Shown: positions 35,791 to 44,449 of the stretch, one piece after another
Layout of the letters: every line of letters starts with the position of its first letter
How positions within the stretch are numbered: position 1 is the first letter of the stretch
From: an uncultured Bacteroidota bacterium
GTDB lineage: Bacteria > Bacteroidota > Bacteroidia > Chitinophagales > Chitinophagaceae
Direction of reading: 5' to 3'
DNA length: 64,000 bases
NCBI GenBank assembly: GCA_903927185.1
Contig: CAIYLW010000020.1
Coordinates: forward strand, 62,001-126,000
Position numbers and translations under genes: made by a program
Notes under the pieces: model-generated
The model's input: only the letters and a program-made list of their open reading frames with translations
Told to the model about the DNA's origin: nothing
Database searches by the model: none

Positions 35791-37434
35791 TTAATTTGTT
35801 TTTATTGCTTCCTCGATTACTTTCCCAATTGATCCACTTGGCATTTGGATGTTTAATAATGCAGCAATAGTAGGAGCGATGTCGGTCATATAATTTTCTT
35901 TATTAGTACTACCTTTTTTAATTCCCCAACCATAAAAAAGTAATGGGATATGCGCATCATAAGGTGCCCATAGTCCATGAGTAGTTCCTGTACTTCCTCC
36001 CTCTATATATCCGGGTTTTAGAATAATTTGTATATCACCGCATCTATTTGGATAATAACCGTTGGCAAACATTTCTCTTTGTGTCTTATTCAAAGTACTG
36101 GTTAATATTTTGCTTGTTTCAACAGCATTTGCAACAGCTTCTTTTTTTAATAAACCTGTAATGATTAATTTTTTAATCGCATCAATATCAGCTTTTGCAG
36201 AATCAATTTTAGAATGATTCAATGTTACTTGATAATTGAAAAAATTCTCAATGGCGGATGTTACTCCAAATTTTTCTTTAATTTGATCATTCAATTCTTT
36301 ACGCGTGGTGTTATCATCAAATAAACCACCTGGTAATTTATGTTCTTTCATAAATCCTGGAATATGAGCTACCGCATGATCTGCAGTTAAGAAAACAGTA
36401 TACTGGTTTTTACCAACTGAGGCATCCAGAAATGATAACAATTTACCTAATTCTGCATCCAATCTTATATAGTCATCTACCATTTCCCAAGAATTCGGTC
36501 CGAAGGAATGTCCAATATAATCTGGGGATGAAAAACTTATAGCCAGGAAATCAGTGACATCACCTTTACCCATTTTTTCATTGATAACTGCTGCTTTTGC
36601 CATTTCAACTGTTAGGCTATTGCCATAAGGTGTAGTTGAAATTTTGCCATAATCTTTGCCTTTAAACTTTGAAAGATCATAGGGAAAGGCGTTCATATCC
36701 TTTCCAAAAGGAGTTGCTTCATAAGCTTTCATGTCTTCAGTAGCAAAGATGGTATAGATAGATTTATTTAAGATAGTATTCCATCCAATTTGAAAAAATG
36801 AATCTACTAATTTGCGTTTATTAAATTGATTTACCCATGTTGGTAATTCATTCATATAGTAAGAACTGGTAATAAAATCCCCGGTCTTACTATCATACCA
36901 ATACGCAGCATTTGCAGAATGTCCGGCAGGTAGTATGGAACCTCTGTCTTTAATGGCAACTCCGATCACTTTACTTTTAAAATTTGTTGCTAATCTTAAT
37001 TCATCGCAAATAGTTGTTGTGAGCATGTTCTTAGGGCTCATCTGGCCGGCATCTGATGTAGTGCCCACGCTATTCACTGTTTTATCTTCGCTACAATATA
37101 CATTACGCATTAATTGATTATCCCACCAGTTGTTTCCAGTAATTCCATGTATAGCAGGAACTGATCCGGTATAGACACATGTGTGGCCGCATGCTGTAAC
37201 AGTTGGGGCATAGGGTATTAAGGTGTTATTACTGGTAAATCCTTCACCCATCATTCTTTTAAATCCTCCAGTTGGAGAAAATAATGAATTGAAACGATAT
37301 AGATAATCCCATCTCATTTGATCGATAATAATTCCAACTACTAGTTTGGGCCGTTGTATCGCAGGAGATTTTGACTGGGACTTAACACTTACTAAAAACA
37401 GTAAAAATGCAAATAAACTAAATGCTTTTTTCAT
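35791..37434 (-). CDS. pafA: PafA-type alkaline phosphatase
   Basis: Exported phosphatase of 547 residues with a signal peptide (to about residue 19). It matches the phosphate-insensitive PafA enzyme of Elizabethkingia: metal Asp39 in IIDQMRWDYLYRF, nucleophile Thr80 in PTVTACGHT, Asn101 in TGNNWWD, and Lys162/Arg164 in IKDRGSI, the same spacing as the known PafA active site (Thr79, Asn100, Lys162, Arg164). Further metal ligands are in SFSSPDYIGHSFG and LTADHAV, and TTHGLWAPYD near the end. It hydrolyses phosphate monoesters in the periplasm for phosphate supply. The serine palmitoyltransferase-like gene is divergent from it. Confidence 0.93.
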   Translation of the reverse strand: MKKAFSLFAFLLFLVSVKSQSKSPAIQRPKLVVGIIIDQMRWDYLYRFNSLFSPTGGFKRMMGEGFTSNNTLIPYAPTVTACGHTCVYTGSVPAIHGITGNNWWDNQLMRNVYCSEDKTVNSVGTTSDAGQMSPKNMLTTTICDELRLATNFKSKVIGVAIKDRGSILPAGHSANAAYWYDSKTGDFITSSYYMNELPTWVNQFNKRKLVDSFFQIGWNTILNKSIYTIFATEDMKAYEATPFGKDMNAFPYDLSKFKGKDYGKISTTPYGNSLTVEMAKAAVINEKMGKGDVTDFLAISFSSPDYIGHSFGPNSWEMVDDYIRLDAELGKLLSFLDASVGKNQYTVFLTADHAVAHIPGFMKEHKLPGGLFDDNTTRKELNDQIKEKFGVTSAIENFFNYQVTLNHSKIDSAKADIDAIKKLIITGLLKKEAVANAVETSKILTSTLNKTQREMFANGYYPNRCGDIQIILKPGYIEGGSTGTTHGLWAPYDAHIPLLFYGWGIKKGSTNKENYMTDIAPTIAALLNIQMPSGSIGKVIEEAIKTN

Positions 37435-37520
37435 TCAAGGGATTTAAGTTTGTAAAAATAGAGGATAGGTTGCTTATTTAGTTTAAATAGTAGGTTAATA
37501 AGTTGTGTTTAATAAATGGC

Positions 37521-37551
37521 TTTGCCCTTAAGTGTTAAAAGTTTATTTTTG
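37521..37551 (+). promoter_or_regulatory. Promoter of the serine palmitoyltransferase-like gene
   Basis: TTTG (37521-37524), 19 bases, TATTTTTG (37544-37551): a textbook Bacteroidota promoter. It ends 30 bases before ATG 37582 and so rules out the in-frame ATG at 37516 as a start. Confidence 0.7.
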
Positions 37552-37581
37552 CGCCCTATTCAATTTAGAAATAGTGTAATT

Positions 37582-38835
37582 ATGGCAGATATATTTGAAA
37601 AACTGGTTAAGAATTACGGCCCATTGGGTCAGCACCGCGAAAGAGCGCATGGGTATTTTGCCTTTCCTAAATTAGAGGGTGAAATTGGAAGTCGTATGAA
37701 ATTTCGCGGAAAAGAAATGATTGTTTGGAGCTTAAACAATTATTTAGGATTAGCCAATCATCCTGAGGTTCGCAAAACTGATGGGGAAGCTTCTGTGCAA
37801 TATGGACTGGCTTCTCCAATGGGAGCTCGCATGATGAGTGGTAATAGTAATTATCATGAAGAATTAGAAGCAAAACTGGCTTCTTTTGAAAATAAGGAAG
37901 ATGCCATTTTGATGAATTTTGGCTATCAGGGAATCATGAGTGCTATCGATTCAATTTGCGGAAGACACGATATAATTGTTTATGATGCAGAATCTCATGC
38001 ATGTATTATTGATGGTTTGCGTTTACATACTGGTCATCGTTATGTATATAAGCACAATGATATTGCTGATTTCGAAAAGCAAATGGAAAGAGCTACTACA
38101 CTTATCGAAAAGCAACCTGCTGGTGGAATTTTAGTAATTACAGAAGGGGTTTTTGGTATGGCAGGTGACCAAGGAAAATTGAAAGAAATTGCAGCATTAA
38201 AAACTAAATATAATTTTCGTTTATTGGTAGATGATGCACATGGATTTGGAACACTTGGCAAAACTGGAGCTGGTGCAGGTGAAGAACAAGGTTGTCAGGA
38301 TGGTATTGATTTATACTTCTCTACTTTTGCAAAATCTATGGCTTCCATTGGCGCTTTTATGGCGGGCGATAAAGCAATTATAGATTTTATACGTTACAAT
38401 ATTCGTTCTCAAATATTTGCAAAGAGTGTTCCAATGCCTTTAGTATTGGGTAACTTGAAGCGCTTAGAATTATTACAAACCCAACCTGAACTAAAAGAAA
38501 GGCTTTGGAGTAACGCATTGAAATTACAAAATGGCTTAAAAGAAAGGGGCTTTGATATTGGAAATACGGATACGCCGGTTACTCCTGTTTACATGAAAGG
38601 AGGTGTAGAAGAAGCAACTGCGATGGTGATGGATTTAAGAGAAAACTACAAAATATTTTGTTCAATTGTAGTTTATCCAGTGATTCCTAAGGGACATATC
38701 ATTTATCGATTAATTCCAACAGCTGTGCATACTGATGCTGATATTAATGAAACTCTTGTTGCTTTTACTGAAACAAAATCCAAATTAGATGCTGGAGCTT
38801 ATAAAGCTGAAGTAATTCCGGATATGGCGGGGTAG
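37582..38835 (+). CDS. spt: Serine palmitoyltransferase-like PLP enzyme (alpha-oxoamine synthase family)
   Basis: Fold-type I PLP enzyme of 417 residues. The internal aldimine Lys is near residue 251 in STFAKSMASIGAF. VDDAHGFGTLG holds the PLP-stacking Asp and His, and MMSGNSNYHEELEAKLA fits the alpha-oxoamine synthases. Bacteroidota use such an enzyme to condense serine with a fatty acyl-CoA for sphingolipid synthesis. The alternatives are 8-amino-7-oxononanoate synthase and glycine C-acetyltransferase; no bio genes are nearby, and the N-terminal FEKLVKNYGPLGQHRERAHG resembles serine palmitoyltransferases. The upstream in-frame ATG is excluded by the promoter position. Confidence 0.8.
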   Translation: MADIFEKLVKNYGPLGQHRERAHGYFAFPKLEGEIGSRMKFRGKEMIVWSLNNYLGLANHPEVRKTDGEASVQYGLASPMGARMMSGNSNYHEELEAKLASFENKEDAILMNFGYQGIMSAIDSICGRHDIIVYDAESHACIIDGLRLHTGHRYVYKHNDIADFEKQMERATTLIEKQPAGGILVITEGVFGMAGDQGKLKEIAALKTKYNFRLLVDDAHGFGTLGKTGAGAGEEQGCQDGIDLYFSTFAKSMASIGAFMAGDKAIIDFIRYNIRSQIFAKSVPMPLVLGNLKRLELLQTQPELKERLWSNALKLQNGLKERGFDIGNTDTPVTPVYMKGGVEEATAMVMDLRENYKIFCSIVVYPVIPKGHIIYRLIPTAVHTDADINETLVAFTETKSKLDAGAYKAEVIPDMAG

Positions 38836-38901
38836 GTTAAATTAAAAATTCAAAAGTAAAAATATCAAGGTATAAGTATATCTCAGTATTACATATTTTG
38901 A

Positions 38902-38941
38902 AAATATAAAAGCCTCTGAATTTACAGAGGCTTTTATATTT
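38902..38941. terminator. Bidirectional terminator between the spt-like and DUF2911 genes
   Basis: Perfect 17-bp stem (38902-38918 with 38925-38941), core AAAGCCTCTG/CAGAGGCTTT, loop AATTTA, with A and T rich ends on both sides. Confidence 0.92.
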
Positions 38942-38963
38942 GAATTTTGAATTTTTACTTATT

Positions 38964-39806
38964 CTACAATTTCTTTATAAGGTCAGTAGCTTGTTTTACA
39001 TAGTCTTCGTTCTTAGCAGCAGTTGCCAGAGCAATACATTTTTCTGCGCTTGTTTTTGCGGCAATTTTATCACCATTCTCTTTTTCGATTTTGGCTCTTA
39101 ATAAAAATAACCAAAAACCATTTGGAGTTGCTTCAGTTGCTTTCTTGGCATTTGCTAATGCCTTTGATAAGTCCTTATCCCACTCAAAATAAAAGTTTGC
39201 AGCAGTTTGATAGATTGCCGGATTTACTTTGTCGGCACTTAATTCTTTTTCAATTTGTGCCCTTAATCTTGGTTTAACATTTGTACTAATTGGAACTCTT
39301 ACTGTTGTATTGCCCCATGTAATCAGTAGCTCGCAAGTTTCAGGTTGGATAGCTTCAAATTGCAAAGAAAAAGTTTCCACTGCAGTAGCTATTTTCTCTG
39401 ATTTCAACTTAAATCTAACAACATCTTCCGCTTCTTTATAGCCATCTGTACCCCAATTATTCAATCCTTTATTGACTATTATTTCCCAATAATCCTTTCC
39501 TGGTATAGCGTATAAAACATAAGAACCGGTATCTAAAACTTTACCACCCATTGTTACAATGTCTGTAAATTTAATTCTCGTAGCAGCATTGGCTCCTAAT
39601 CTCCATAACTTATTCAAGGGTGCTAGATCACTATTCTCTTTCAACAAAGAACGACCCTTAATATTTGGTCTAGAATAGGTTAGTTCAATTTTGCCCATAC
39701 CAAAATCCTGTGATATAGACTGAGTAGTACTTGGAGCAGGCATTTTGATTTGTGAATTTGCAATTAGTGCAAATGACATTAGAGTAAGCAAAAGAATTCT
39801 TTTCAT
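38964..39806 (-). CDS. DUF2911 family exported protein with a C-terminal TPR-like region
   Basis: Exported protein of 280 residues, signal peptide about residues 1-18 (FALIANSQ). The DUF2911 domain is plain: SISQDFGMGKIELTYSRPNI, then APLNKLWRLGANAATRI, GSYVLYAIPG and NNWGTDGYKEAEDV. The last 90 residues are helical pairs reminiscent of tetratricopeptide repeats (YQTAANFYFEWDKDLSKALA; GFWLFLLRAKIEKENGD). Such proteins are common in Bacteroidota and their function is unknown. Own promoter upstream; terminator shared with the spt-like gene. Confidence 0.88.
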   Translation of the reverse strand: MKRILLLTLMSFALIANSQIKMPAPSTTQSISQDFGMGKIELTYSRPNIKGRSLLKENSDLAPLNKLWRLGANAATRIKFTDIVTMGGKVLDTGSYVLYAIPGKDYWEIIVNKGLNNWGTDGYKEAEDVVRFKLKSEKIATAVETFSLQFEAIQPETCELLITWGNTTVRVPISTNVKPRLRAQIEKELSADKVNPAIYQTAANFYFEWDKDLSKALANAKKATEATPNGFWLFLLRAKIEKENGDKIAAKTSAEKCIALATAAKNEDYVKQATDLIKKL

Positions 39807-39826
39807 ATGTGATTTATTTTATGCTA

Positions 39827-39857
39827 CAAACCTAATACATGGAAAGCTGATTGCCAA
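39827..39857 (-). promoter_or_regulatory. Promoter of the DUF2911 gene
   Basis: Minus strand: TTG (39857-39855), 20 bases, TAGGTTTG (39834-39827), 21 bases before the ATG. Confidence 0.6.
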
Positions 39858-39878
39858 TCATTTTATATAATTGGTATA

Positions 39879-40778
39879 TTATTTAAAAGAAGGATGGAAA
39901 CGTTGAAGGGTATCACGTAAATAATCCCTATCAAGATGGGTATAGATTTCTGTGGTTGTAATGCTTTCGTGCCCTAACATTTCCTGCACTGCTCTCAAAT
40001 CTGCCCCTCCTTCAACAAGATGTGTGGCAAAAGAATGGCGAAAAGTATGAGGTGAAACAACTTTTTTAATCCCGGCTTTCATTGCCATCTCTTTAATAAT
40101 ATAAAATATCATTACCCTGCTTAATCCGTTCCCTCTTTTATTAAGAAATAAAATGTCTTCATTGTTTTTTTGCACTTTTTGGTGAACTCGAATATTATTC
40201 TTGTATAAAAGGATATATTTTATCGCATCTTTACCTATTGGTACTAATCTTTCTTTATCACCTTTCCCGGTAACTCGGATAAACCCAAGGTCTGGATATA
40301 ATCCAGATATTTTCAAATTGATTACTTCTGTTACCCGAAGTCCACAACTATACATGGTTTCTAATATAGCTTTATTCCTTCCACCCTCTGGTGTACTTTG
40401 ATCAATCTGTGCAATCACTAATTCTATCTCTTCAAAACTTAAAGTGTCGGGTAGTTTTCTTTTTGTTTTTGGTGCATCTAACAAATGGGTAGGATCTTTT
40501 AAACATATTTGTTCAATCAAACAATATTTATAAAAACTGCGTATCCCTGATATGATACGAGCTTGGGAAGTCTGACTCATACCTAGTTCACTAATCCATT
40601 TTACAAAATGTTGTAAATCTTTCAACTCAATATTTCCAGGTGTTTTGCTTGAATCGCTTATTGTTAGAAACTGAGTCAATTTTTCTATGTCGTGTAAATA
40701 TGCATCCACAGAATGATCACTTAATGATCTTTCTAGTTGCAGATAACCCTTGAATCCATTTTTATATGAGTCCCACAT
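39879..40778 (-). CDS. xerD: Site-specific tyrosine recombinase XerD
   Basis: Chromosome dimer resolution recombinase of 299 residues. N-terminal SAM-like DNA-binding domain ([20 protein letters not shown]), then the catalytic domain with Arg148 (SCGLRVTEV), Lys172 ([11 protein letters not shown]), His244 and Arg247 ([10 protein letters not shown]), His270 (LGHESI) and Tyr279 ([11 protein letters not shown]). Length and motifs are those of host XerC/XerD, not an integrative-element integrase, and no element borders are seen. XerC is the only serious alternative. Confidence 0.93.
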   Translation of the reverse strand: MWDSYKNGFKGYLQLERSLSDHSVDAYLHDIEKLTQFLTISDSSKTPGNIELKDLQHFVKWISELGMSQTSQARIISGIRSFYKYCLIEQICLKDPTHLLDAPKTKRKLPDTLSFEEIELVIAQIDQSTPEGGRNKAILETMYSCGLRVTEVINLKISGLYPDLGFIRVTGKGDKERLVPIGKDAIKYILLYKNNIRVHQKVQKNNEDILFLNKRGNGLSRVMIFYIIKEMAMKAGIKKVVSPHTFRHSFATHLVEGGADLRAVQEMLGHESITTTEIYTHLDRDYLRDTLQRFHPSFK

Positions 40779-40786
40779 AGAATAAT

Positions 40787-40815
40787 CAAAAATATAATTG
40801 ATATTAAATATTCAA
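40787..40815 (-). promoter_or_regulatory. Promoter of xerD
   Basis: Minus strand: TTG (40815-40813), 18 bases, TATTTTTG (40794-40787), 8 bases before the ATG, so the leader would be almost absent. Confidence 0.5.
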
Positions 40816-40912
40816 TTTGAAATGAAAGTTACAAATTAGATTTTCTCTTTGATTGAATTAAATTTTGATTCCCTAAATTGTGTCTAATATAATTTAATCC
40901 GAAACTAGAATT

Positions 40913-41431
40913 ATGCAGGTAAACCTTCGCTCCTTTAAACAAAAAGTTCGTCATAATACAAAAGCATTTACAAAATATTTAGGATCTATTGCGAAGAACC
41001 CACCTAAAGGCCTTGATAATATGGCATCAAAAATTGATGAGCAAGTTTGGAAAGAGATTGACTGTTTAAGTTGTGCGAATTGTTGTAAAAGTATGACGCC
41101 CACATTTACAAAGACAGATGTGAAGCGGATATCGAATCATTTAGAAATGTCTGTGAAAGAGTTTACTGAGAAATGGTTAGTGTATGAAGAAGAAGATAAA
41201 GATTGGATAAATAAAAAACAGCCTTGTCAATTCCTGAGTAAGGAAACGAATATGTGTAGTATATATGAAGTGAGACCTCTCGATTGTGCAGGATTCCCAC
41301 ATCTGAAAAAACGAAAAATGCCAGAATATATGCATTGGCATCAGCAAAATATTAACTATTGCCCTGCAACGTATAAAATGGTAGAAAAAATGATGGAGCA
41401 AGGTATTAAGCCTGAGAAAAAATCAAAATAA
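40913..41431 (+). CDS. YkgJ-type cysteine-cluster protein
   Basis: Small protein of 172 residues with the zinc/iron-chelating YkgJ pattern: CLSCANCCKSMTPTF, then KQPCQFLSKETNMCSIYEVRPLDCAGFPH and a later NYCPAT. The eight or so cysteines probably bind Fe-S or zinc. The N-terminal 50 residues and the C-terminus are strongly basic. No signal peptide. Role of the family unknown. Converges with the yraN gene with 4 bases between them. Confidence 0.85.
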   Translation: MQVNLRSFKQKVRHNTKAFTKYLGSIAKNPPKGLDNMASKIDEQVWKEIDCLSCANCCKSMTPTFTKTDVKRISNHLEMSVKEFTEKWLVYEEEDKDWINKKQPCQFLSKETNMCSIYEVRPLDCAGFPHLKKRKMPEYMHWHQQNINYCPATYKMVEKMMEQGIKPEKKSK

Positions 41432-41435
41432 TTTA

Positions 41436-41792
41436 TTAGAAGTATACATCTTCTATCATAAAAATTTCTTTCGGGTGATTACCAATAATTGTAATAGCAA
41501 TTACATCAAATTGTACATATTTCCAGAATGGATGCTGATATTGATAGGCTTCTGCTGCATTTTTGAGAAAAGTCATTTTATCCCGTTTAATACTTTCTTC
41601 AGGTCGGCCATATCTAAGTGAATGTCTTGTTTTCACTTCTATAATATGTAACAACTCCTCTTTAAACGCTATTATATCTACTTCAAGGTGATGATGACGC
41701 CAATTTCTATCTAAAATGGTGAAACCCAATTCTTGTAAATAATCAGTTGCTATTTGTTCCCCATTTGCACCTTTGTCTTTGTTAGATTCCAT
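41436..41792 (-). CDS. yraN: YraN/UPF0102 endonuclease-like protein
   Basis: Restriction-endonuclease-like fold protein of 118 residues: GEQIATDYLQELGFTILDRNWR, then LEVDIIAFKEELLHIIEVKTRH (the E-xx-D-IIA ... EVKTR nuclease-like core) and GRPEESI. Widely conserved; thought to act on branched or damaged DNA, but no activity is proven. Full length. Confidence 0.9.
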   Translation of the reverse strand: MESNKDKGANGEQIATDYLQELGFTILDRNWRHHHLEVDIIAFKEELLHIIEVKTRHSLRYGRPEESIKRDKMTFLKNAAEAYQYQHPFWKYVQFDVIAITIIGNHPKEIFMIEDVYF

Positions 41793-41869
41793 AAATAAGT
41801 GTTCTGGATTTCTTTTTTATTTTGCGCAAGATTTGTTTTGAATTAACGTTATAAAATAAAATTCAAATA

Positions 41870-43069
41870 ATGGAAGCTTCCCACAAAATTTTCAAAATAA
41901 AAGGGTGTATTCAACATTATGCATGGGGTGGAAACACCTTTATTCCTGAATTGTTAGGGATTGCAAATCCTAATTTAGATCCTTGTGCAGAATATTGGTT
42001 AGGAGCACACTCATCTGCTTCTGCCCAAATTTTGGATAATGGGGAGGCTGAAACCTTATTTGAACTCATCAAAAAAGACCCATCTAAAACATTAGGTGAG
42101 GCTATTTTTAATAAATTCGGAGAATTGCCCTATTTGTTAAAGGTGTTAGATGTAAAGCAAATGCTTTCTATTCAAGTGCATCCGACAAAACAGGAAGCAG
42201 CATTAGGTTTTGATCGGGAGGAAGCAGCAGCAATTCCAATTAAAGCAGCAAATAGAAATTATAAAGATCGCAATCACAAACCTGAAGTAATGGTGGCGTT
42301 AAGTGATTTTTGGTTATTACATGGTTTTAAGGAAAAGGGATTACTTGAAAAGACATTGGAGGAGGTTCCTGAATTCAATATTTTATTACCACTTTTTAAA
42401 AGAGATGGTTATAAAGTGTTGTATCAGTTTGTGATGGAAATGAGTGTAGAAGAGGTAAATTCATTTTTAATGCAAACCGTAAAACGGGAAATTAGAAATA
42501 AAAAAGAGGGGTTGCTTTTAAAATCAAATCCAGGCTGGTGGGTAGCTAAATTATTCGAAGGGGAAGATCAGATTACTAATATAGATAAAGGCGTTTTCTC
42601 TATTTATTTTTTCAATATCGTTAATGTAAAGCCTGGCGAAGCTGTATTTCAAGGTGCAGGCTTGCCTCATGCTTACCTTGAAGGCCAAAATATAGAATTA
42701 ATGGCAAATAGCGATAATGTTTTAAGAGGAGGTTTAACGCCCAAACATATTGATGTAAATGAATTAATTAAGCATACGTTGTTTGAAGGCATTATCCCAA
42801 ATGTTATGAAGGGAAATGAGATTGGAATAGAAGAAAAGAATTATCCTTGCCCAGTACCCGATTTTTCAATTAGCAAAATAGATTTGAAGAATAATCTACC
42901 ATATAGTAATGTATCGGTATCTCTGGAAATTTTGCTAGTAACTGAAGGTGGGGCGGTATTAAATAATAGTATGACATTAAAGCAAGGAGAAGCTGTATGT
43001 CTATTGCCAGGTGCTACGTATACGCTAATCTCATCTGGACATTGTACTTTGTTCAAAGCTTTTACATAG
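41870..43069 (+). CDS. manA: Mannose-6-phosphate isomerase, class I
   Basis: Interconverts fructose 6-phosphate and mannose 6-phosphate, the entry to GDP-mannose. Zinc ligands fit the family: LSIQVHPTKQEA (Gln and His), DRNHKPEVMVAL (Glu), and GAGLPHAYLEGQNIE (His, with the catalytic region). HYAWGGNTFIPELLG starts the protein and NVLRGGLTPKHID is the signature. Length 399 is normal for class I. Cytosolic. Confidence 0.94.
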   Translation: MEASHKIFKIKGCIQHYAWGGNTFIPELLGIANPNLDPCAEYWLGAHSSASAQILDNGEAETLFELIKKDPSKTLGEAIFNKFGELPYLLKVLDVKQMLSIQVHPTKQEAALGFDREEAAAIPIKAANRNYKDRNHKPEVMVALSDFWLLHGFKEKGLLEKTLEEVPEFNILLPLFKRDGYKVLYQFVMEMSVEEVNSFLMQTVKREIRNKKEGLLLKSNPGWWVAKLFEGEDQITNIDKGVFSIYFFNIVNVKPGEAVFQGAGLPHAYLEGQNIELMANSDNVLRGGLTPKHIDVNELIKHTLFEGIIPNVMKGNEIGIEEKNYPCPVPDFSISKIDLKNNLPYSNVSVSLEILLVTEGGAVLNNSMTLKQGEAVCLLPGATYTLISSGHCTLFKAFT

Positions 43070-43101
43070 ATTATACCCGCTTTCTTCACACTTAACGAAA
43101 A

Positions 43102-43134
43102 TTGCACTTTAAAATATTTTTTCGCCTATTTTTG
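43102..43134 (+). promoter_or_regulatory. Promoter of the DUF6580 gene
   Basis: TTG (43102-43104), 22 bases, TATTTTTG (43127-43134), 17 bases before the ATG. Confidence 0.5.
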
Positions 43135-43151
43135 TCTCGAAATAAAAAATA

Positions 43152-43712
43152 ATGAAACTAAATAAGAACTTTTTTTTATCAATTGGTCTGATGATAGCAA
43201 TTACATCAGTATATAGAATTTTGCCAAATAGACCTTATGGGTTTGCACCGCAGATTGCTCTAGCCTTATTTGGTGGAGCTTTCTTTGTACAAAATAAAAA
43301 ATGGGCATTTAGTCTTCCTTTGATTTCAATGTTTATTTCTGATCTTTTATATCAAGTTCTTTATAATTACGGTTATTCTGAGATTCAAGGATTCTATAGT
43401 GGTCAGTGGGTAAACTATTTATTGATAGGATCTTTAACAGTTTTTGGATTTTTAATAAGTGACGGTAAAATTTTAAAAGTAATCATAGCTTCTATAGCAG
43501 CACCTACAACCTATTTTCTTTTGTCTAATGGCCTTGTTTGGTTTGGAAATGGCGGCTACCATCGCTCTCGTACATTAGGTGGATTGATTCAGACCTTAAT
43601 AGATGGAATTCCTTTTTATCAGAGTAGTTTGATTGGGACATTAGTTTTTGGTGCTATCCTATTTGGTGGCTATTCGTTGTTAAAATCTGCGGATACTAAA
43701 CAAACAGCTTAA
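43152..43712 (+). CDS. DUF6580 family membrane protein
   Basis: Integral membrane protein of 186 residues with about five helices. It has the family pattern YRILPNRPYGFAPQIALALFGGAFF, ISDLLYQVLY and SNGLVWFGNGGYHR near the fourth helix. The layout resembles ECF-transporter substrate-binding (S) components, but no ECF ATPase partner is nearby and no ligand can be proposed. Monocistronic. Confidence 0.78.
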   Translation: MKLNKNFFLSIGLMIAITSVYRILPNRPYGFAPQIALALFGGAFFVQNKKWAFSLPLISMFISDLLYQVLYNYGYSEIQGFYSGQWVNYLLIGSLTVFGFLISDGKILKVIIASIAAPTTYFLLSNGLVWFGNGGYHRSRTLGGLIQTLIDGIPFYQSSLIGTLVFGAILFGGYSLLKSADTKQTA

Positions 43713-43763
43713 TTTAGGTTACATCAGATAAAGTGTATTTCTGCAAAATGTTGCTTTTGTTAG

Positions 43764-44273
43764 TTAATACCCATTTTCCGATTCATATCCTTCATCTATT
43801 TTCAAATCTTTACCATCAGCAGCAGCTGTTGCTAACTCATCACATCTATTATTCCATTTATTATCAGCATGCCCTTTAACCCAAACGAAACGTAGTTTAA
43901 ACTGTTTAGACAATGAATGATAGTGTAGCCAAAGGTCTTTATTTTTTTTGCCACCTTTGAAATCGGTTTTAATCCATTTATCTAACCATTTTTTCTCAAC
44001 ACTGTTCACAATGTATTGACTATCAGTATAAATAGTTGCTGAAATCTGGTTCTTTTTTAATGACTCCAGGGCTTTAATAACTGCTAATAATTCCATTCGA
44101 TTATTGGTAGTTAATCGGTAACCACCCGACAATTCTTTTTGCATCTCTCCCCATAAAAGGATTGCTCCAAATCCACCAGGGCCAGGGTTGCCCCTAGACG
44201 AACCGTCGGTATAGATTTTTAGTGGGTGTCCAACTAAATTTGATGAATGAATTGTTTTTAAGTCTTCTTTCAC
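43764..44273 (-). CDS. rnhA: Ribonuclease HI
   Basis: Degrades the RNA strand of RNA-DNA hybrids. The catalytic carboxylates are visible: Asp23 (IYTDGSSRGNPGPGG), Glu61 (NNRMELLAVIKAL), Asp84 (YTDSQYIVNSV) and Asp near residue 148 (NNRCDELA). The basic handle WLDKWIKTDFKGGKKNKDLW is present. Length 169 is slightly over E. coli RNase HI because of the acidic tail. Confidence 0.95.
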   Translation of the reverse strand: MKEDLKTIHSSNLVGHPLKIYTDGSSRGNPGPGGFGAILLWGEMQKELSGGYRLTTNNRMELLAVIKALESLKKNQISATIYTDSQYIVNSVEKKWLDKWIKTDFKGGKKNKDLWLHYHSLSKQFKLRFVWVKGHADNKWNNRCDELATAAADGKDLKIDEGYESENGY

Positions 44274-44449
44274 AGATAACTTTCATTTAATAAGTGGCAA
44301 AGAAACTTAAAACGGGTAAGATTCTTAGTGGGATCTAAATAATAATTTAAGGTTTTAATTAAAACTAATAGATAAAAGTGCTTTTTTGTTTAATTATTGT
44401 GTTTAAATTACATATTGTTTTATTTATTTTTAATTATTAAATAGAGGAC

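Noticed and set aside
39879-40778. Tyrosine recombinase as a sign of an integrated mobile element
   Set aside because: Length and motifs are those of host XerC/XerD. No attachment-site repeats, phage genes, transposases or base-composition break surround it.
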